Of a stretch of DNA of 64,000 nucleotides, positions 1 through 10,492 are shown one piece after another; the first letter of the stretch is position 1; every line of letters starts with the position of its first letter. The translations under genes were made by a program, and so were the position numbers. Below the pieces are notes generated by a model. That model had not been told where the DNA came from and did no database searches. It saw only the letters and a list, made by a program, of their open reading frames with translations. The stretch is from the NCBI GenBank assembly GCA_021234155.1, contig JAJEKV010000056.1, positions 1,595,330 to 1,659,329 of the forward strand, written 5' to 3'. This stretch comes from Isoetes taiwanensis (lineage: Eukaryota; Streptophyta; Lycopodiopsida; Isoetales; Isoetaceae).

Positions 1-310
1 CTGCGAGAATTGCATTCCAGGTCCCCATTATAATCCCTCAAAGCTCGAGCAACTTTTTGCAGGGTTTTCGATCGGCCTGAGTGTCTATGCTTAGGCTCTG
101 CTTGTTCGCACACAGGGAGGCGGCATCATCCTTGTGTTTATCGGGGCAGAGGCCAACGTCAAATTTTACAGGATAAGGATGTGGGAAAACTTGCTTGACC
201 CAAATTCTCGTCCCATTCCTTTTATCGTAGTGGCGATTTTGGAGGCATGGCACATGGCTCTGCAAATTTTGGAGGCATGGCACATGGCCCATGATCTAAA
301 GGTTAATGTC

Positions 311-409
311 ATGGTTGATTGATTGTAAAAACATGGCTTTGAATTGAAGTATGATTTAAGCCACTTCACCCTCGGGACACGGAGGGCAACCCTCTGTGCA
401 TAGCACCTT
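311..409 (-). repeat. Dispersed repeat A, copy 1
   Basis: About 100 bp that recur in the opposite orientation at 25441-25535; the two share a block running from the ATTGATTG side through TATGATTTAAGCCACTTCACCCTCG to the GGAGGGCAACCCTC side. Similarity stops sharply beside CACCTTGTTT, as at a transposon end. A shorter piece recurs near 14743. Possibly a small non-autonomous element; no target duplication could be confirmed. Confidence 0.6.
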
Positions 410-3130
410 GTTTGTCTAAAGGCTCTAGTTGGGGATGGCTTTCCAGCTCATGCAGGCTGCTTCTTAGAAAAAACCAAGCTTTTGCTTGCCAAGCTTATGC
501 TCTAGGGAAAACAAAGAATGTGAAGAATAGGCTTTTAGTTTCGGAATAGGGTTCATTGAAGTAATTCTTGAGCTAGGGAAGGGTGTCACAGGTTTGCCCT
601 ATTTTTGCATGTAGCAAGGCTTTGAAATCCGACCTAGGACCTACAAAAATGATTTGGAAGGGAGGAGGGATGGGAGATGCTGCTGCTGTTTTGAAGATGG
701 GATCTATTGTTCTAGCAATTTGGACGATGTTGCGTCTTGAATTGGAATTAGAAGAAAAGTTTTAGATAACAGGTTGTGATGATGGAACCTCGTCGCATTT
801 GTATCTCATATAACATATGCATATATCGGAATGCTACCTTAAAAAGTTCGACTTATATGCCATGGTGCTAGATTTGTTTGACTGCTTGCTGCTCCACCGA
901 GACCTGGGATGACTAGATTCATCCGTTGAAAAAGTAACTTCTGATTTCTGGAGGTAAACTCGACAGATCAGGATCAGAACCAGGATCGGCAAGAAAAATG
1001 AGGGCATACAGAAGTAGGACCAGAGGAACGGAACAAGGCCCTCAACTTGTTTGGCTGCAAAGCTTCGCACACATCCTTGCCCAATTCCCTGTTCATTCTC
1101 GTATGGTTGTGGAGCACCGTTCTTGGGTTGCAACGCAGTGCATGATTGTATTTTCCAAAACATTGGTGTTGTACCTCCATTTGCTGCCTCACACATAAGT
1201 CCGCTTCTTGAACTTGCATTCCCTTGAGATATTTGCAATTTTAGATCATTGTATTTAGGTTTGAAAACCCTAATTTGTTTCATGTCAAAATACTTTACTT
1301 TTATTTAACATGATCCATCACCAAAATCTTATTTTTTATTGTCGCTGAGCCATAGTTCCAACCCAAATGTAGTTTCTATGACATATTGCTTATCAACTAG
1401 ATAATCCCTGAGATGATGATTCTCAACTTTGGATGATTGTGCCAATGATCAAGTGAGGTTTCCTTAATGTCCGCATCCTAGCACCAATTTGCACATCAAT
1501 TTTGAGTTCATGGGCAACCCCATATCGTGGCTTTACATTAATCATATAAATAAAGGAAGTTGAGCAGTGCATTATTTCAGCCCTAATCACTTTTGGACCA
1601 GCCAATTTTTACTTTTACTTTTCCTTTTGGCCATGTCTTCTTTCAAGCCACATTGGTGGCGTAAGAAATTCCCATGGAAACGTAGCTTCTATGCAAACAT
1701 TTACAAGTAAGATTTTATGAAGATGAAGCTAACATATGTGTTTTGTCAACTATGTTTTGTATTTATTTTTATTTTTATTTTTTGATATTTTTTGTTTTGG
1801 TGTGTTATGGGATTTGTGCTACATTTAATGTTTCATATGTTATTCATGAGTTTGTCCATGTTTTTTGATTTTTTTTTTCTAAACCAAAAAACATCACCCA
1901 TAGCATACCATAACATAAACAATACATACATGGATATGGAAATAACTTCATGAAATCCAACAGATGCATCAATTTAAATGGAAAATATTCAATATAGGAA
2001 AAACACAAGCTAGTGTGGAACTAGCATATTGGAAAATAGGCTTGTCGTGCCAAGAGCCAAATCCTACATAATGTTTCATTGATACGTAATTGTTACCTTC
2101 AAAAACACATTGCCATTCAATCAAACAATATGCCTATGTTGACCAAACCTGGGAGATTTTGGTCCTGTTATAACAAAAAAGATAAGTGTACTATGTACTT
2201 GCTTTATCTGACTGTATTTGCAAATGAAAACTACCTACATACCCAAAGTGATATTGAAACAACCCAATTTTTCAGGTTGTATCAAGAAACTCACACCTTA
2301 TTATTTGCTCTCGATAATACATCTCAAGTGGATTGTTTGTCAATTACTCTGCTCTTCAATTCTTGTATCTTCATCGTAATAATTTGTCCGCATTTTCAAT
2401 TAAACGAGCTCCAGCTTCATTGAACCTTTTCATTGAAGCTCGATTTGGACGGATTTATTCCGAGCAATTTGCACAAGTTGTACATGTCCACTTTGCTGAG
2501 GCATGACAGTGATGTGCAATATATAGATTGGTACGTTTGTTGGTTGTTTTGATGGAACAACTTCGCAGAATACCTTTATACATTAGGAAGAATACGGCTG
2601 CAAACTTAGCCTAAAATAATACAAAGCAACTCCTATTGCTGCAAACTTAGCCTGAGTGAATGCTTTGTCCTTATAAGTCGCATTTAATTAAAGTGAGTCT
2701 AATCGACCCCCGCTTTTTGCACCCTCTTATTCTATATGAAAAGAACATGCAATTTATTTTTGTTCTATTTATTTGTTGTTCGAACTGATTTTTCGTGTGA
2801 GGTTTTGTCCTTCCCTAAATACATATCGGATGGCGAGTCTAGAATACCCCAAGCACAATAAAAAACAAGGAAACTGCTTACACATTCAAAATATAATGAT
2901 CGTATTTGAAAGAATTTTTTATTCATAAACGAGATGGTTACAAGGTATATTATAGTGGATGAAGAGCCCATGGTGGTCATGCCATCATAATGGTAACATC
3001 CTCGTCACACACATTCCACCTAATAGGAACAACTGAGCGAGCACCTTCCGAACTTTTCCAAGCTTTGGAGCAACTTGAAGAACATGGAAAGCTTCACGAG
3101 GAGGGCCTTTCGAGCCACGGGCTAGGTCGT

Positions 3131-3352
3131 CTAGGCGATTTCTCCAACTTCCTTCTGTATTCTTTCTTCAATTGCCGGGCCGAAAATGCTTGCTCCCCAA
3201 CCTCCATGGATGTCATGTAATGCTCGGAGTATTCTTTGCGCACTCTGAACCTCAAAAATCTTCTTCTTTTCCTCGGCAGTAATTGTAGCACCTGTGATCA
3301 CGAGCAAGCTTATTCCAAAGCCTTGGCAACAATGTCTGATCGAAAGCTGTGC
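3131..3352 (-). other. Exon-like minus-strand open frame, unknown
   Basis: A minus-strand frame runs open to a TAG at 3131-3133 and includes the stretch ITAEEKKKIFEVQSAQRIL followed by RALHDIHGGWG. The composition, with charged helical residues, looks more protein-like than the surrounding AT-rich DNA. It lies on the same strand as the FCP1-like segments that begin 0.6 kb away and could be a 3' exon of that locus, but neither splice sites nor family could be established. It could also be a chance frame. Confidence 0.2.
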
Positions 3353-3488
3353 CAGGTTCTCTGTTATCTAGAAGAGAGGAATTGCATAATTAACAATTGT
3401 GCCATTGGCAAAAAATAATGAATAAAAGGGTTGCAAAACTAAAATAGGTGGTAGAGCATTCATTTCATCATTTGGACAAGCAGTGGCT

Positions 3489-3510
3489 TTCTTGACTCGC
3501 GAGTCGAGAA
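3489..3510. repeat. 22-bp near-perfect palindrome
   Basis: The 22-mer TTCTTGACTCGCGAGTCGAG plus AA has arms that pair except for one T/C position. Related palindromes occur at 4527-4552, 6309-6334 and 8123-8148 inside the triplicated gene segment and at 9600-9621 and 9660-9681 beyond it, so this is a local repeat family rather than a single hairpin. Confidence 0.7.
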
Positions 3511-3747
3511 TAGCCCCTAGAACAAAATAGACAAGGATTTTCATTACAGATAATATTATAGATTATATAAAAATTACAGAGTCATTTTTTGACATTTTTA
3601 TGAAGTTTCTTTGAGAACACTGAATTATTGATCTTGTTGACTATAATATTTCACATCCATCGCCCTCATGATTTTATTGCTCTTCTGATCCACCACCTTC
3701 AGATTCGGATAGTTCCTTATCACATCGTCCACCAGAATGGAGAACAA

Positions 3748-5523
3748 GGAATGAGATAATAAGACAACCAGTTACCTTTTTCATACTCTTCAGGCATTTG
3801 CAAATTCGAGTTATGATAGCACTTGTAGGCATTGTCATCTATGAGAATTGTGTTGTGCTTCCCGAAATCAGGATAAGCTTCATAAACTCCTTCGAGCATG
3901 TTAACCATGATAGACTTCCTTTCATGATGGCCGGATCAAGGTCATTCATGTGCTTTACCTTTTCATTGCCCCACACGAACTTAAACTTCAATAGGGGCAG
4001 CCCAAGTACAGATAGAACATTCACAAATGCCATTGAAGACCAGATGGCTTGGAACCCCCTCTCCGGTCACCACTCAATAATTTCTTTTACTTTGGGTCGA
4101 GGATATACCACCTTATTCTATGTTTTCGTGCCCTCTATGAGGTGTTCAACTCTGGGACATGACCAGCTTGGTACATTGCAGCCAAAACCCTGTTGACATA
4201 CGAGCTTTGTGAGGCCATCTGGATCCCAGTTGAAGTTTGGCTCCGACCAAATTTCTTGTCCAACTTCCAGAGCTAGGATCATGATTCCTTTATTGCTATT
4301 GCCTTCACCTGCCTCTGTTTGCGAGCATGTAGCCTCATTTGTGTCATAGTCCTTTTTACAACATGCTGCTGACTTGCATCGGAACCATTGTAAGGTGTGG
4401 TCGACCACAAGGAATTGGACTCAGATACTTGTGATTGCGAAGCTGATGGCGATGGAAGTGGACCAAAGTCCTTGAAATAACAAATGCTATATGTCAGTAA
4501 TGCTCAAGCTGTGAGTTATCAATCGGCTTTCTTGACTCGGGAGTCGACAAAGACCCAAGGTCATAAAGGAAGGAACGTAAGACGTGTGTGGGGGGAGGGG
4601 GAGGGGAGTCGAGAAAATCCCACAAAACCAGAATACTACCGAAACCCAGAGACAGAAAAGCATGGAAATACTCACCTCGCATGGAGATTCTTTATTATTT
4701 GTTCTGTTGTGAGCTCATCTATCCTTTTGATGTGTTTGTCGTTCTCTTCATTGCCCTGGCTATTGGCTTTCTTGTTTTTCGATTTGCTATCATCCTCCTG
4801 GCTCTTTCCACCTTTCTTTCTATTTTCAAAATGATCTTGTAGCAGATCCAAGTATGACTTGATAGTCTCAACTAGTCCCTTGTTTCCAGCTACAGATATT
4901 GGCTTAATTCTAAGTAGCATAGCCCCTTGGGAGAATAGGTCGTTCATGTACCACTCACACAATTTGATCTCCCTCGACCGAGCTTGTGATAAAGTACTTG
5001 ATAACCCTCGGCCATATAGGAATCTTGTGCATTGGACCTGTAGCACCATCAGTGCTGACCTGGTCAAGCGAGGACACATCCTCCATAAACTTTTCGCGCT
5101 TCCAGGGTTCCATCTTCCCTTGTGATATCATGAACTTATCTATGTAATAGTACTCGCTTGACCACCACTTGTCGAAGTCCAAAAGCTTGTTGAGAAACCA
5201 AAATCAAAATAACGTTTGCAAAACTTGGTGACTTTGATAGGCCAGCCCTGCACTCACGTTCTAGCTCATATATAGAATACAAGATTTTCTTGTTGAAATT
5301 AATATCTATTGCACACTGTGAGACGACATTTGTCTGATTATTGGTTTCACAGAAGATTAGGAAACTGAAAGTACCCAGATCCGTCATATCCAAGCATATC
5401 CTGCACCACTGTGCAAGATTCGCCTTATCATAGAATAGGATCAGGTCTTCAATCATATTCATGGCAAATAAGGAGATATGCCCAGGTGGTAGGGAACTAT
5501 CATTTGTATTAAATAGTACGACC
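3748..5523 (-). pseudogene. FCP1/NIF-type HAD phosphatase-like segment, tandem copy 1
   Basis: This is the left-most (3'-most on the minus strand) of three tandem copies, 1776 bp long. Read on the minus strand it holds an exon beginning MDFDKWWSSEYYYIDKF (5182 downward); a frame rich in Lys/Asp/Glu ending at a donor-like CGAG/gtgagt near 4672; and the second half of an FCP1 homology domain with IWSSM-type and FKFVWG motifs (about 4033-3850), then NTILIDDNAYKCYHN (about 3855-3800). In FCP1-like HAD phosphatases the LIDD box carries the late acidic residues of the active site. The early DxDxT motif was not found. Between HMNDLDP and the MVNMLEGVYEAYPDF stretch the frame changes, so this copy cannot encode the domain in one frame without a cryptic intron. 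It is the only copy whose right end lacks about 48 bp (TTCCATACC...AAGTGG side) present in the others. Confidence 0.6.
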
Positions 5524-7351
5524 GGAATGAGATAATAAGACAACCAGTTACCTTTTTCATACTCTTCAGGCATTTGCAAATTCGAGTTATGATAGCACTT
5601 GTAGGCATTGTCATCTATGAGAATTGTGTTGTGCTTCCCGAAATCAGGATAAGCTTCATAAACTCCTTCGAGCATGTTAACCATGATAGACTTCCTTTCA
5701 TGATGGCCGGATCAAGGTCATTCATGTGCTTTACCTTTTCATTGCCCCACACGAACTTAAACTTCAATAGGGGCAGCCCAAGTACAGATAGAACATTCAC
5801 AAATGCCATTGAAGACCAGACGGCCACTTGGAACCCCCTCTCCGGTTACCACTCAATAATTTCTTTTACTTTGGGTCGAGGATATACCACCTTATTCTAT
5901 GTTTTCGTGCCCTCTATGAGGTGTTCAACTCTGGGACATGACCAGCTTGGTACATTGCAGCCAAAACCCCTGTTGACATAATGAGCTTTGTGAGGCCATC
6001 CGGATCCCGGTTGAAGTTTGGCTCTCGACCAAATTTGTTGTCCAAGTTCGAGCTAGGATCATGATTCCTTTATTGCTATTGCCTTCACCGCCTCGCTTTT
6101 GCGAGCATGTAGCCTCATTTGTATCATAGTCCTTTTTACAACATTTGTTGACTTGCATCGAGAACCATTGTAAGGTGTGGTCGACCACCACGGAATTGGA
6201 CTCGGATACTTGTGATTCTTGAAGCCGATGGCGATGGAAGTGGACCAAAGTCCTTGAAATAACAAATGCTATATGTCAGTAATGCTCAAGCTGTGAGTTA
6301 TCAATCGGCTTTCTTGACTCGGGAGTCGACAAAGACCCAAGGTCATAAAGGAAGGAACGTAAGACGTGTGTGGGGGGAGGGGGAGGGGAGTCGAGAAAAT
6401 CCCACAAAACCAGAATACTACCGAAACCCAGAGACAGAAAAGCATGGAAATACTCACCTCGCATGGAGATTCTTTATTATTTGTTCTGTTGTGAGCTCAT
6501 CTATCCTTTTGATGTGTTTGTCGTTCTCTTCATTGCCCTGGCTATTGGCTTTCTTGTTTTTCGATTTGCTATCATCCCCCTGGCTCTTTCCACCTTTCTT
6601 TCTATTTTCAAAATGATCTTGTAGCAGATCCAAGTATGACTTGATAGTCTCAACTAGTCCCTTGTTTCCAGCTACAGATATTGGCTTAATTCTAAGTAGC
6701 ATAGCCCCTTGGGAGAATAGGTCGTTCATGTACCACTCACACAATTTGATCTCCCTCGACCAAGCTTGCGATAAAGTACTTGATAACCCTCGGCCATATA
6801 GGAATCTTGTGCATTGGACCTGTAGCACCATCAATGCTGACCTGGTCAAGCGAGGACACATCCTCCATAAACTTTTCGCGCTTCCAGGGTTCCATCTTCC
6901 CTTGTGATATCATGAACTTATCTATGTAATAGTACTCGCTTGACCACAACTGGCCGAAGTCCAAAAGCTTGTTGAGAAACCAAAATCAAAATAACGTTTG
7001 CAAAACTTGGTGACTTTGATAGGCCAGCCCTGCACTCACGTTCTAGCTCATATATAGAATACAAGATTTTCTTGTTGAAATTAATATCTATTGCACACCG
7101 TGAGACGACATTTGTCTGATTGTTGGTTTCACAGAAGATTAGGAAACTGAAAGTACCCAGATCTGTCATATCCAAGCATATCCTGCACCACTGTCCAAGT
7201 ATGCCTTATCATAGAATAGGGTCAGGTCTTCAATCATATTCATGGCAAATAAGGAGATATGCCTAGGTGGTAGTTCCATACCATTGGAGCTCTTGTGACC
7301 CAAGGTTACCAAATAAGTGGGGAACTATCATTTGTATTAAATAGTATGACC
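5524..7351 (-). pseudogene. FCP1/NIF-type HAD phosphatase-like segment, tandem copy 2
   Basis: Second copy, 1828 bp, almost identical to copy 1 over its length and in the same order: the MDMTDLGTFSFLIFCETNNQ exon (about 7175-6918), the MDFG/WWSSEYYY exon (6964), the Lys/Asp-rich frame (6861-6454), then the FCP1 half-domain with WSSMAFVNVLSVLGLP (about 5820) and the LIDD box (about 5640). It carries the same frame change just before MVNMLEGVYEAYPDF. At its low-coordinate end the FCP1 frame reads without a stop into copy 1: an open frame at 5136-5684 contains KGNWLSYYLIP joined to VVLFNTNDSS, so the duplication boundary fuses two exons of the same locus. Small private changes show the copies are separate DNA. 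Confidence 0.6.
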
Positions 7352-9145
7352 GGAATGAGATAATAAGACAACCAGTTACCTTTTTCATACTCTTCAGGCA
7401 TTTGCAAATTCGAGTTATGATAGCACTTGTAGGCATTGTCATCTATGAGAATTGTGTTGTGCTTCCCGAAATCAGGATAAGCTACATAAACTCCTTCGAG
7501 CATGTTAACCATGATAGACTTCCTTTCATGATGGCCGGATCAAGGTCATTCATGTGCTTTACCTTTTCATTGCCCCACACGAACTTAAACTTCAATAGGG
7601 GCAGCCCAAGTACAGATAGAACATTCACAAATGCCATTGAAGACCAGATGGCCACTTGGAACCCCCTCAACGGTCACCACTCAATAATTTCTTTTACTTT
7701 GGGTCGAGGATATACCACCTTATTCTATGCTTTCGTGCCCTCTATGAGGTGTTCAACTCTGGGACATGACCAGCTTGGTACATTGCAGCCAAAACCCTGT
7801 TGACATACGAGCTTTGTGAGGCCATCTGGATCCCAGTTGAAGTTTGGCTCCGACCAAATTTGTTGTCCAAGTTCCAGAGCTAGGATCATGATTCCTTTAT
7901 TGCTATTGCCTTCACCTGCCTCTGTTTGCGAGCCTGTGTGTCATAGTCATTTTTACAACATGCTGCTGACTTGCATCAGAACCATTGTAAGTTGTGGTCG
8001 ACCACAAGGAATTAGACTTAGATACTTGTGATTGCGAAGCTGATGGCGATGGAAGTGGACAAAGTCCTTGAAATAACAAATGCTATATGTCAGTAATGCT
8101 CAAGCTGTGAGTTATCAATCGGCTTTCTTGACTCGGGAGTCGACAAAGACCCAAGGTCATAAAGGAAGGAAACGTGTGTGGGGGGAGGGGAGTCGAGAAA
8201 ATCCCACAAAACCAGAATACTACTGAAAACCAGAGACAGAAGAGCATGGAAATACTCACCTCGCATGGAGATTCTTTATTATTTGTTCTGTTGTCAGCTC
8301 ATCTATCCTTTTGATGTGTTTGTCGTTCTCTTCATTGCCCTGGCTATTGGCTTTCTCGTTTTTCGATTTGCTATCATCCTCCTGGCTCTTTCCACCTTTC
8401 TTTCTATTTTCAAAATGATCTTGTAGCAGATCCAAGTATGACTTGATAGTCTCAACTAGTCCCTTGTTTCCAGCTACAGATATTGGCTTAATTCTAAGTA
8501 GCATAGCCCCTTGGGAGAATAGGTCGTTCATGTACCACTCACACAATTTGATCTCCCTCGACCAAGCTTGTGATAAAGTACTTGATAACCCTCGGCCATA
8601 TAGGAATCTTGTGCATTGGACTGTAGCACCATCAATGCTGACCTGGTCAAGCGAGGACACATCCTCCATAAACTTTTCGCGCTTCCAGGGTTCCATCTTC
8701 CCTTGTGATATGAACTTATCTATGTAATAGTACTCGCTTGACCACCACTTGTCGAAGTCCAAAAGCTTGTTGAGAAACCAAAATCAAAATAACGTTTGCA
8801 AAACTTGGTGACTTTGATAGGCCAGCCCTGCACTCAAGTTCTAGCTCATATATAGAATACAAGATTTTCTTGTTGAAATTAATATCTATTGCACACTGTG
8901 AGACGACATTTGTCTGATTATTGGTTACACAGAAGATTAGGAAACTGAAAGTACCAAGATCCGTCATATCCAAGCATATCCTGCACCACTGTTCAAGATC
9001 CGCCTTATCATAGAATAGGGTCAGGTCTTCAATCATATTCATGGCAAATAAGGAGATATGCCCAGGTGGTAGTTCCATACCAACTCTTGTGACCCAAGGT
9101 TACCAAATAAGTGGGGAACTATCATTTGTATTAAATAGTACGACC
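7352..9145 (-). pseudogene. FCP1/NIF-type HAD phosphatase-like segment, tandem copy 3
   Basis: Third copy, 1794 bp, the 5'-most on the minus strand and therefore the one still joined to upstream exon sequence (9146-9401). The MDFDKWWSSEYYYIDKF exon and the Lys/Asp-rich frame form one uninterrupted 168-codon frame here (8762-8256), because copies 1 and 2 differ by one base near GATGGTGCTACAGG. The FCP1 half-domain is at 7670-7482, with GFQVAIWSSM, FKFVWGNEKVKHMNDLDP and the same following frame break. A G-rich stretch near 8170 is shorter than in copies 1 and 2. Function, if any, would be a nuclear protein phosphatase of the FCP1-like plant family; the triplication and shared break suggest loss of function. 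Confidence 0.6.
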
Positions 9146-9401
9146 CCGAATCCAAGTTTGTGCTTAAGAAATGTCATGGCACGTTCAATAAAGGGTTCAG
9201 GGGCTTTCTAGATGACTTCTTCTTCTTCTTTTCTTTCTCATCATCTGCATCATCATCCTCGTGGCCCTCTGAAAGGACATACATGCACAGCTTCACGAAA
9301 GTCTTCCACTTTTCTGAAGGAGCTTTATTTCCTTTAGGGCGCTGAGGACAACCCAATGCCTTCTGTTGTTGCCAAGCGTGTGTGGTCTGATCAGGATACA
9401 A
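9146..9401 (-). CDS. Upstream exon of the FCP1-like locus (partial)
   Basis: On the minus strand this single-copy stretch precedes tandem copy 3. Two things are visible: an acidic then basic run (HEDDDADDEKEKKKKKSSRK, about 9265-9205), and a frame reading ERAMTFLKHKLGFGVVLFNT that continues into copy 3 and ends at SSPLIW beside a gtaacc donor-like site. The same VLFNTNDSSPLIW end recurs at 7306-7360, which shows the exon was cut by the duplication. The acidic/basic run could be a nuclear localisation region. The protein upstream of this exon was not found in the window. Confidence 0.35.
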
Positions 9402-10492
9402 TCTGCAATCAAGTAAACAAAGTCAGTTCAGTCATCCCACAGAGTGAATAGACCAACAAACCAGGTCTCAACCACACCTCTGAAAGTATGAAAATCAATA
9501 CCATTTAACACAACTACACAAGAGTCCTATTTTGTCCGACCGTGTAAAATGGTATGGATCTTCATATTGCAAAAATGCATTAGCCAAGGGGAAGGGGCTT
9601 TCTTGATTCGCGAGTCGAGAAAGTCTTACAGGGAGGCAAGTACAGACGACCTGGGGCCTTTCTCGACCCGCGAGTTGAGAAAGTCTCACAGACCCTTCGG
9701 GGCAAAGAATTTTTTAATCCAGACAGTAGTATGTCTGATGCTCTCCTTCTTTGGTCCTATAGGCCGATTGGCCTATGTGGATGATAAAATCATTTAATTC
9801 AATTCAATTTATTCTCTTTAGAGGAGGCTTTCAAATTCATCTATTTCTAGTTATTCCAAAGAAAAAAGATTTGAGAAATAGGAAAAATATAGTTCATCTA
9901 ATTCTGGGGGTAAGCTAGCTAAGTTTGAGCTAAACAAGCTAAGGCGGAAGGAGAGTAATGCTCAAGAAATCTGATGGATTGGTATGGTTCTACCTGTTGA
10001 TAGTCTCCAATACAGGGCCGGCCTGCATTGACTGATCATTGTAGCCAATAGGATACTTATTTTCGTGCATGCAAATGTCGATGGAGGTGAAGGGACCTGT
10101 TACTAGGTGGTTGGGTAGCCATATTAGTGGGTCGGCCCCTATATGCATGTTGCCGTATCCAGACCATGTTCGATTGTGGGAGGACATCCCAGCATTGTAA
10201 TAGGCATGGATAGGCTATTATGCCCTACGTCGCACCTTCAGCATACCATGAGGCAGCCAGTGTGGCTAATAATCCTAGGCCTATAATTTCAAGTAATGCA
10301 TGTTCAAAGCTACTACACAACAAGTCCTATGCATCAAACATTGGGGTCAACCCTATGAAATTTCTCGCAGTACAACATATCAATTTCCTTCCACGGGTTC
10401 TAACCTTTCAACTAAAAAGGTTTCTCCCCTCAACCTTTGCATGAAACCTATGCATAACTTAGACTATTCTTTTGAAGTTTCCTAGAGTCGCG
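9402..10492. other. Intergenic stretch before the J-protein gene
   Basis: No coding family recognised. It holds the paired palindromes at 9600-9681 and, immediately before 10493, the probable promoter and 5' leader of the J-protein gene. A TATA box could not be assigned with confidence. Confidence 0.4.
9600..9681. repeat. Two 22-bp palindromes 60 bp apart
   Basis: 9600-9621 (TTCTTGATTCGCGAGTCGAG...) and 9660-9681 (TTCTCGACCCGCGAGTTGAG...) are two versions of one palindrome with a CGCG centre, each preceded by GCTTTC/CCTTTC and followed by GAAAGTC so that the arms extend to about 13 bp. They match the family at 3489 and in the triplicated segment. Confidence 0.7.

Larger units (their letters stand above)
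1..3700. other. Mostly non-coding left flank
   Basis: AT-rich DNA with homopolymer runs and no ORF that resembles a known family. Near position 241 a 30-bp stretch containing GGAGGCATGGCACATGG is tandemly duplicated (second copy at 271). The longest open frame is a minus-strand 149-codon ORF at 834-1283 with one hydrophobic segment; nothing in it is recognisable and no splice or homology evidence supports it, so it is not called as a gene. Short features inside this stretch are listed separately. Confidence 0.5.

Noticed and set aside
834-1283. Minus-strand 149-codon ORF
   Set aside because: No recognisable motif, no supporting neighbour, and several overlapping frames of similar quality.
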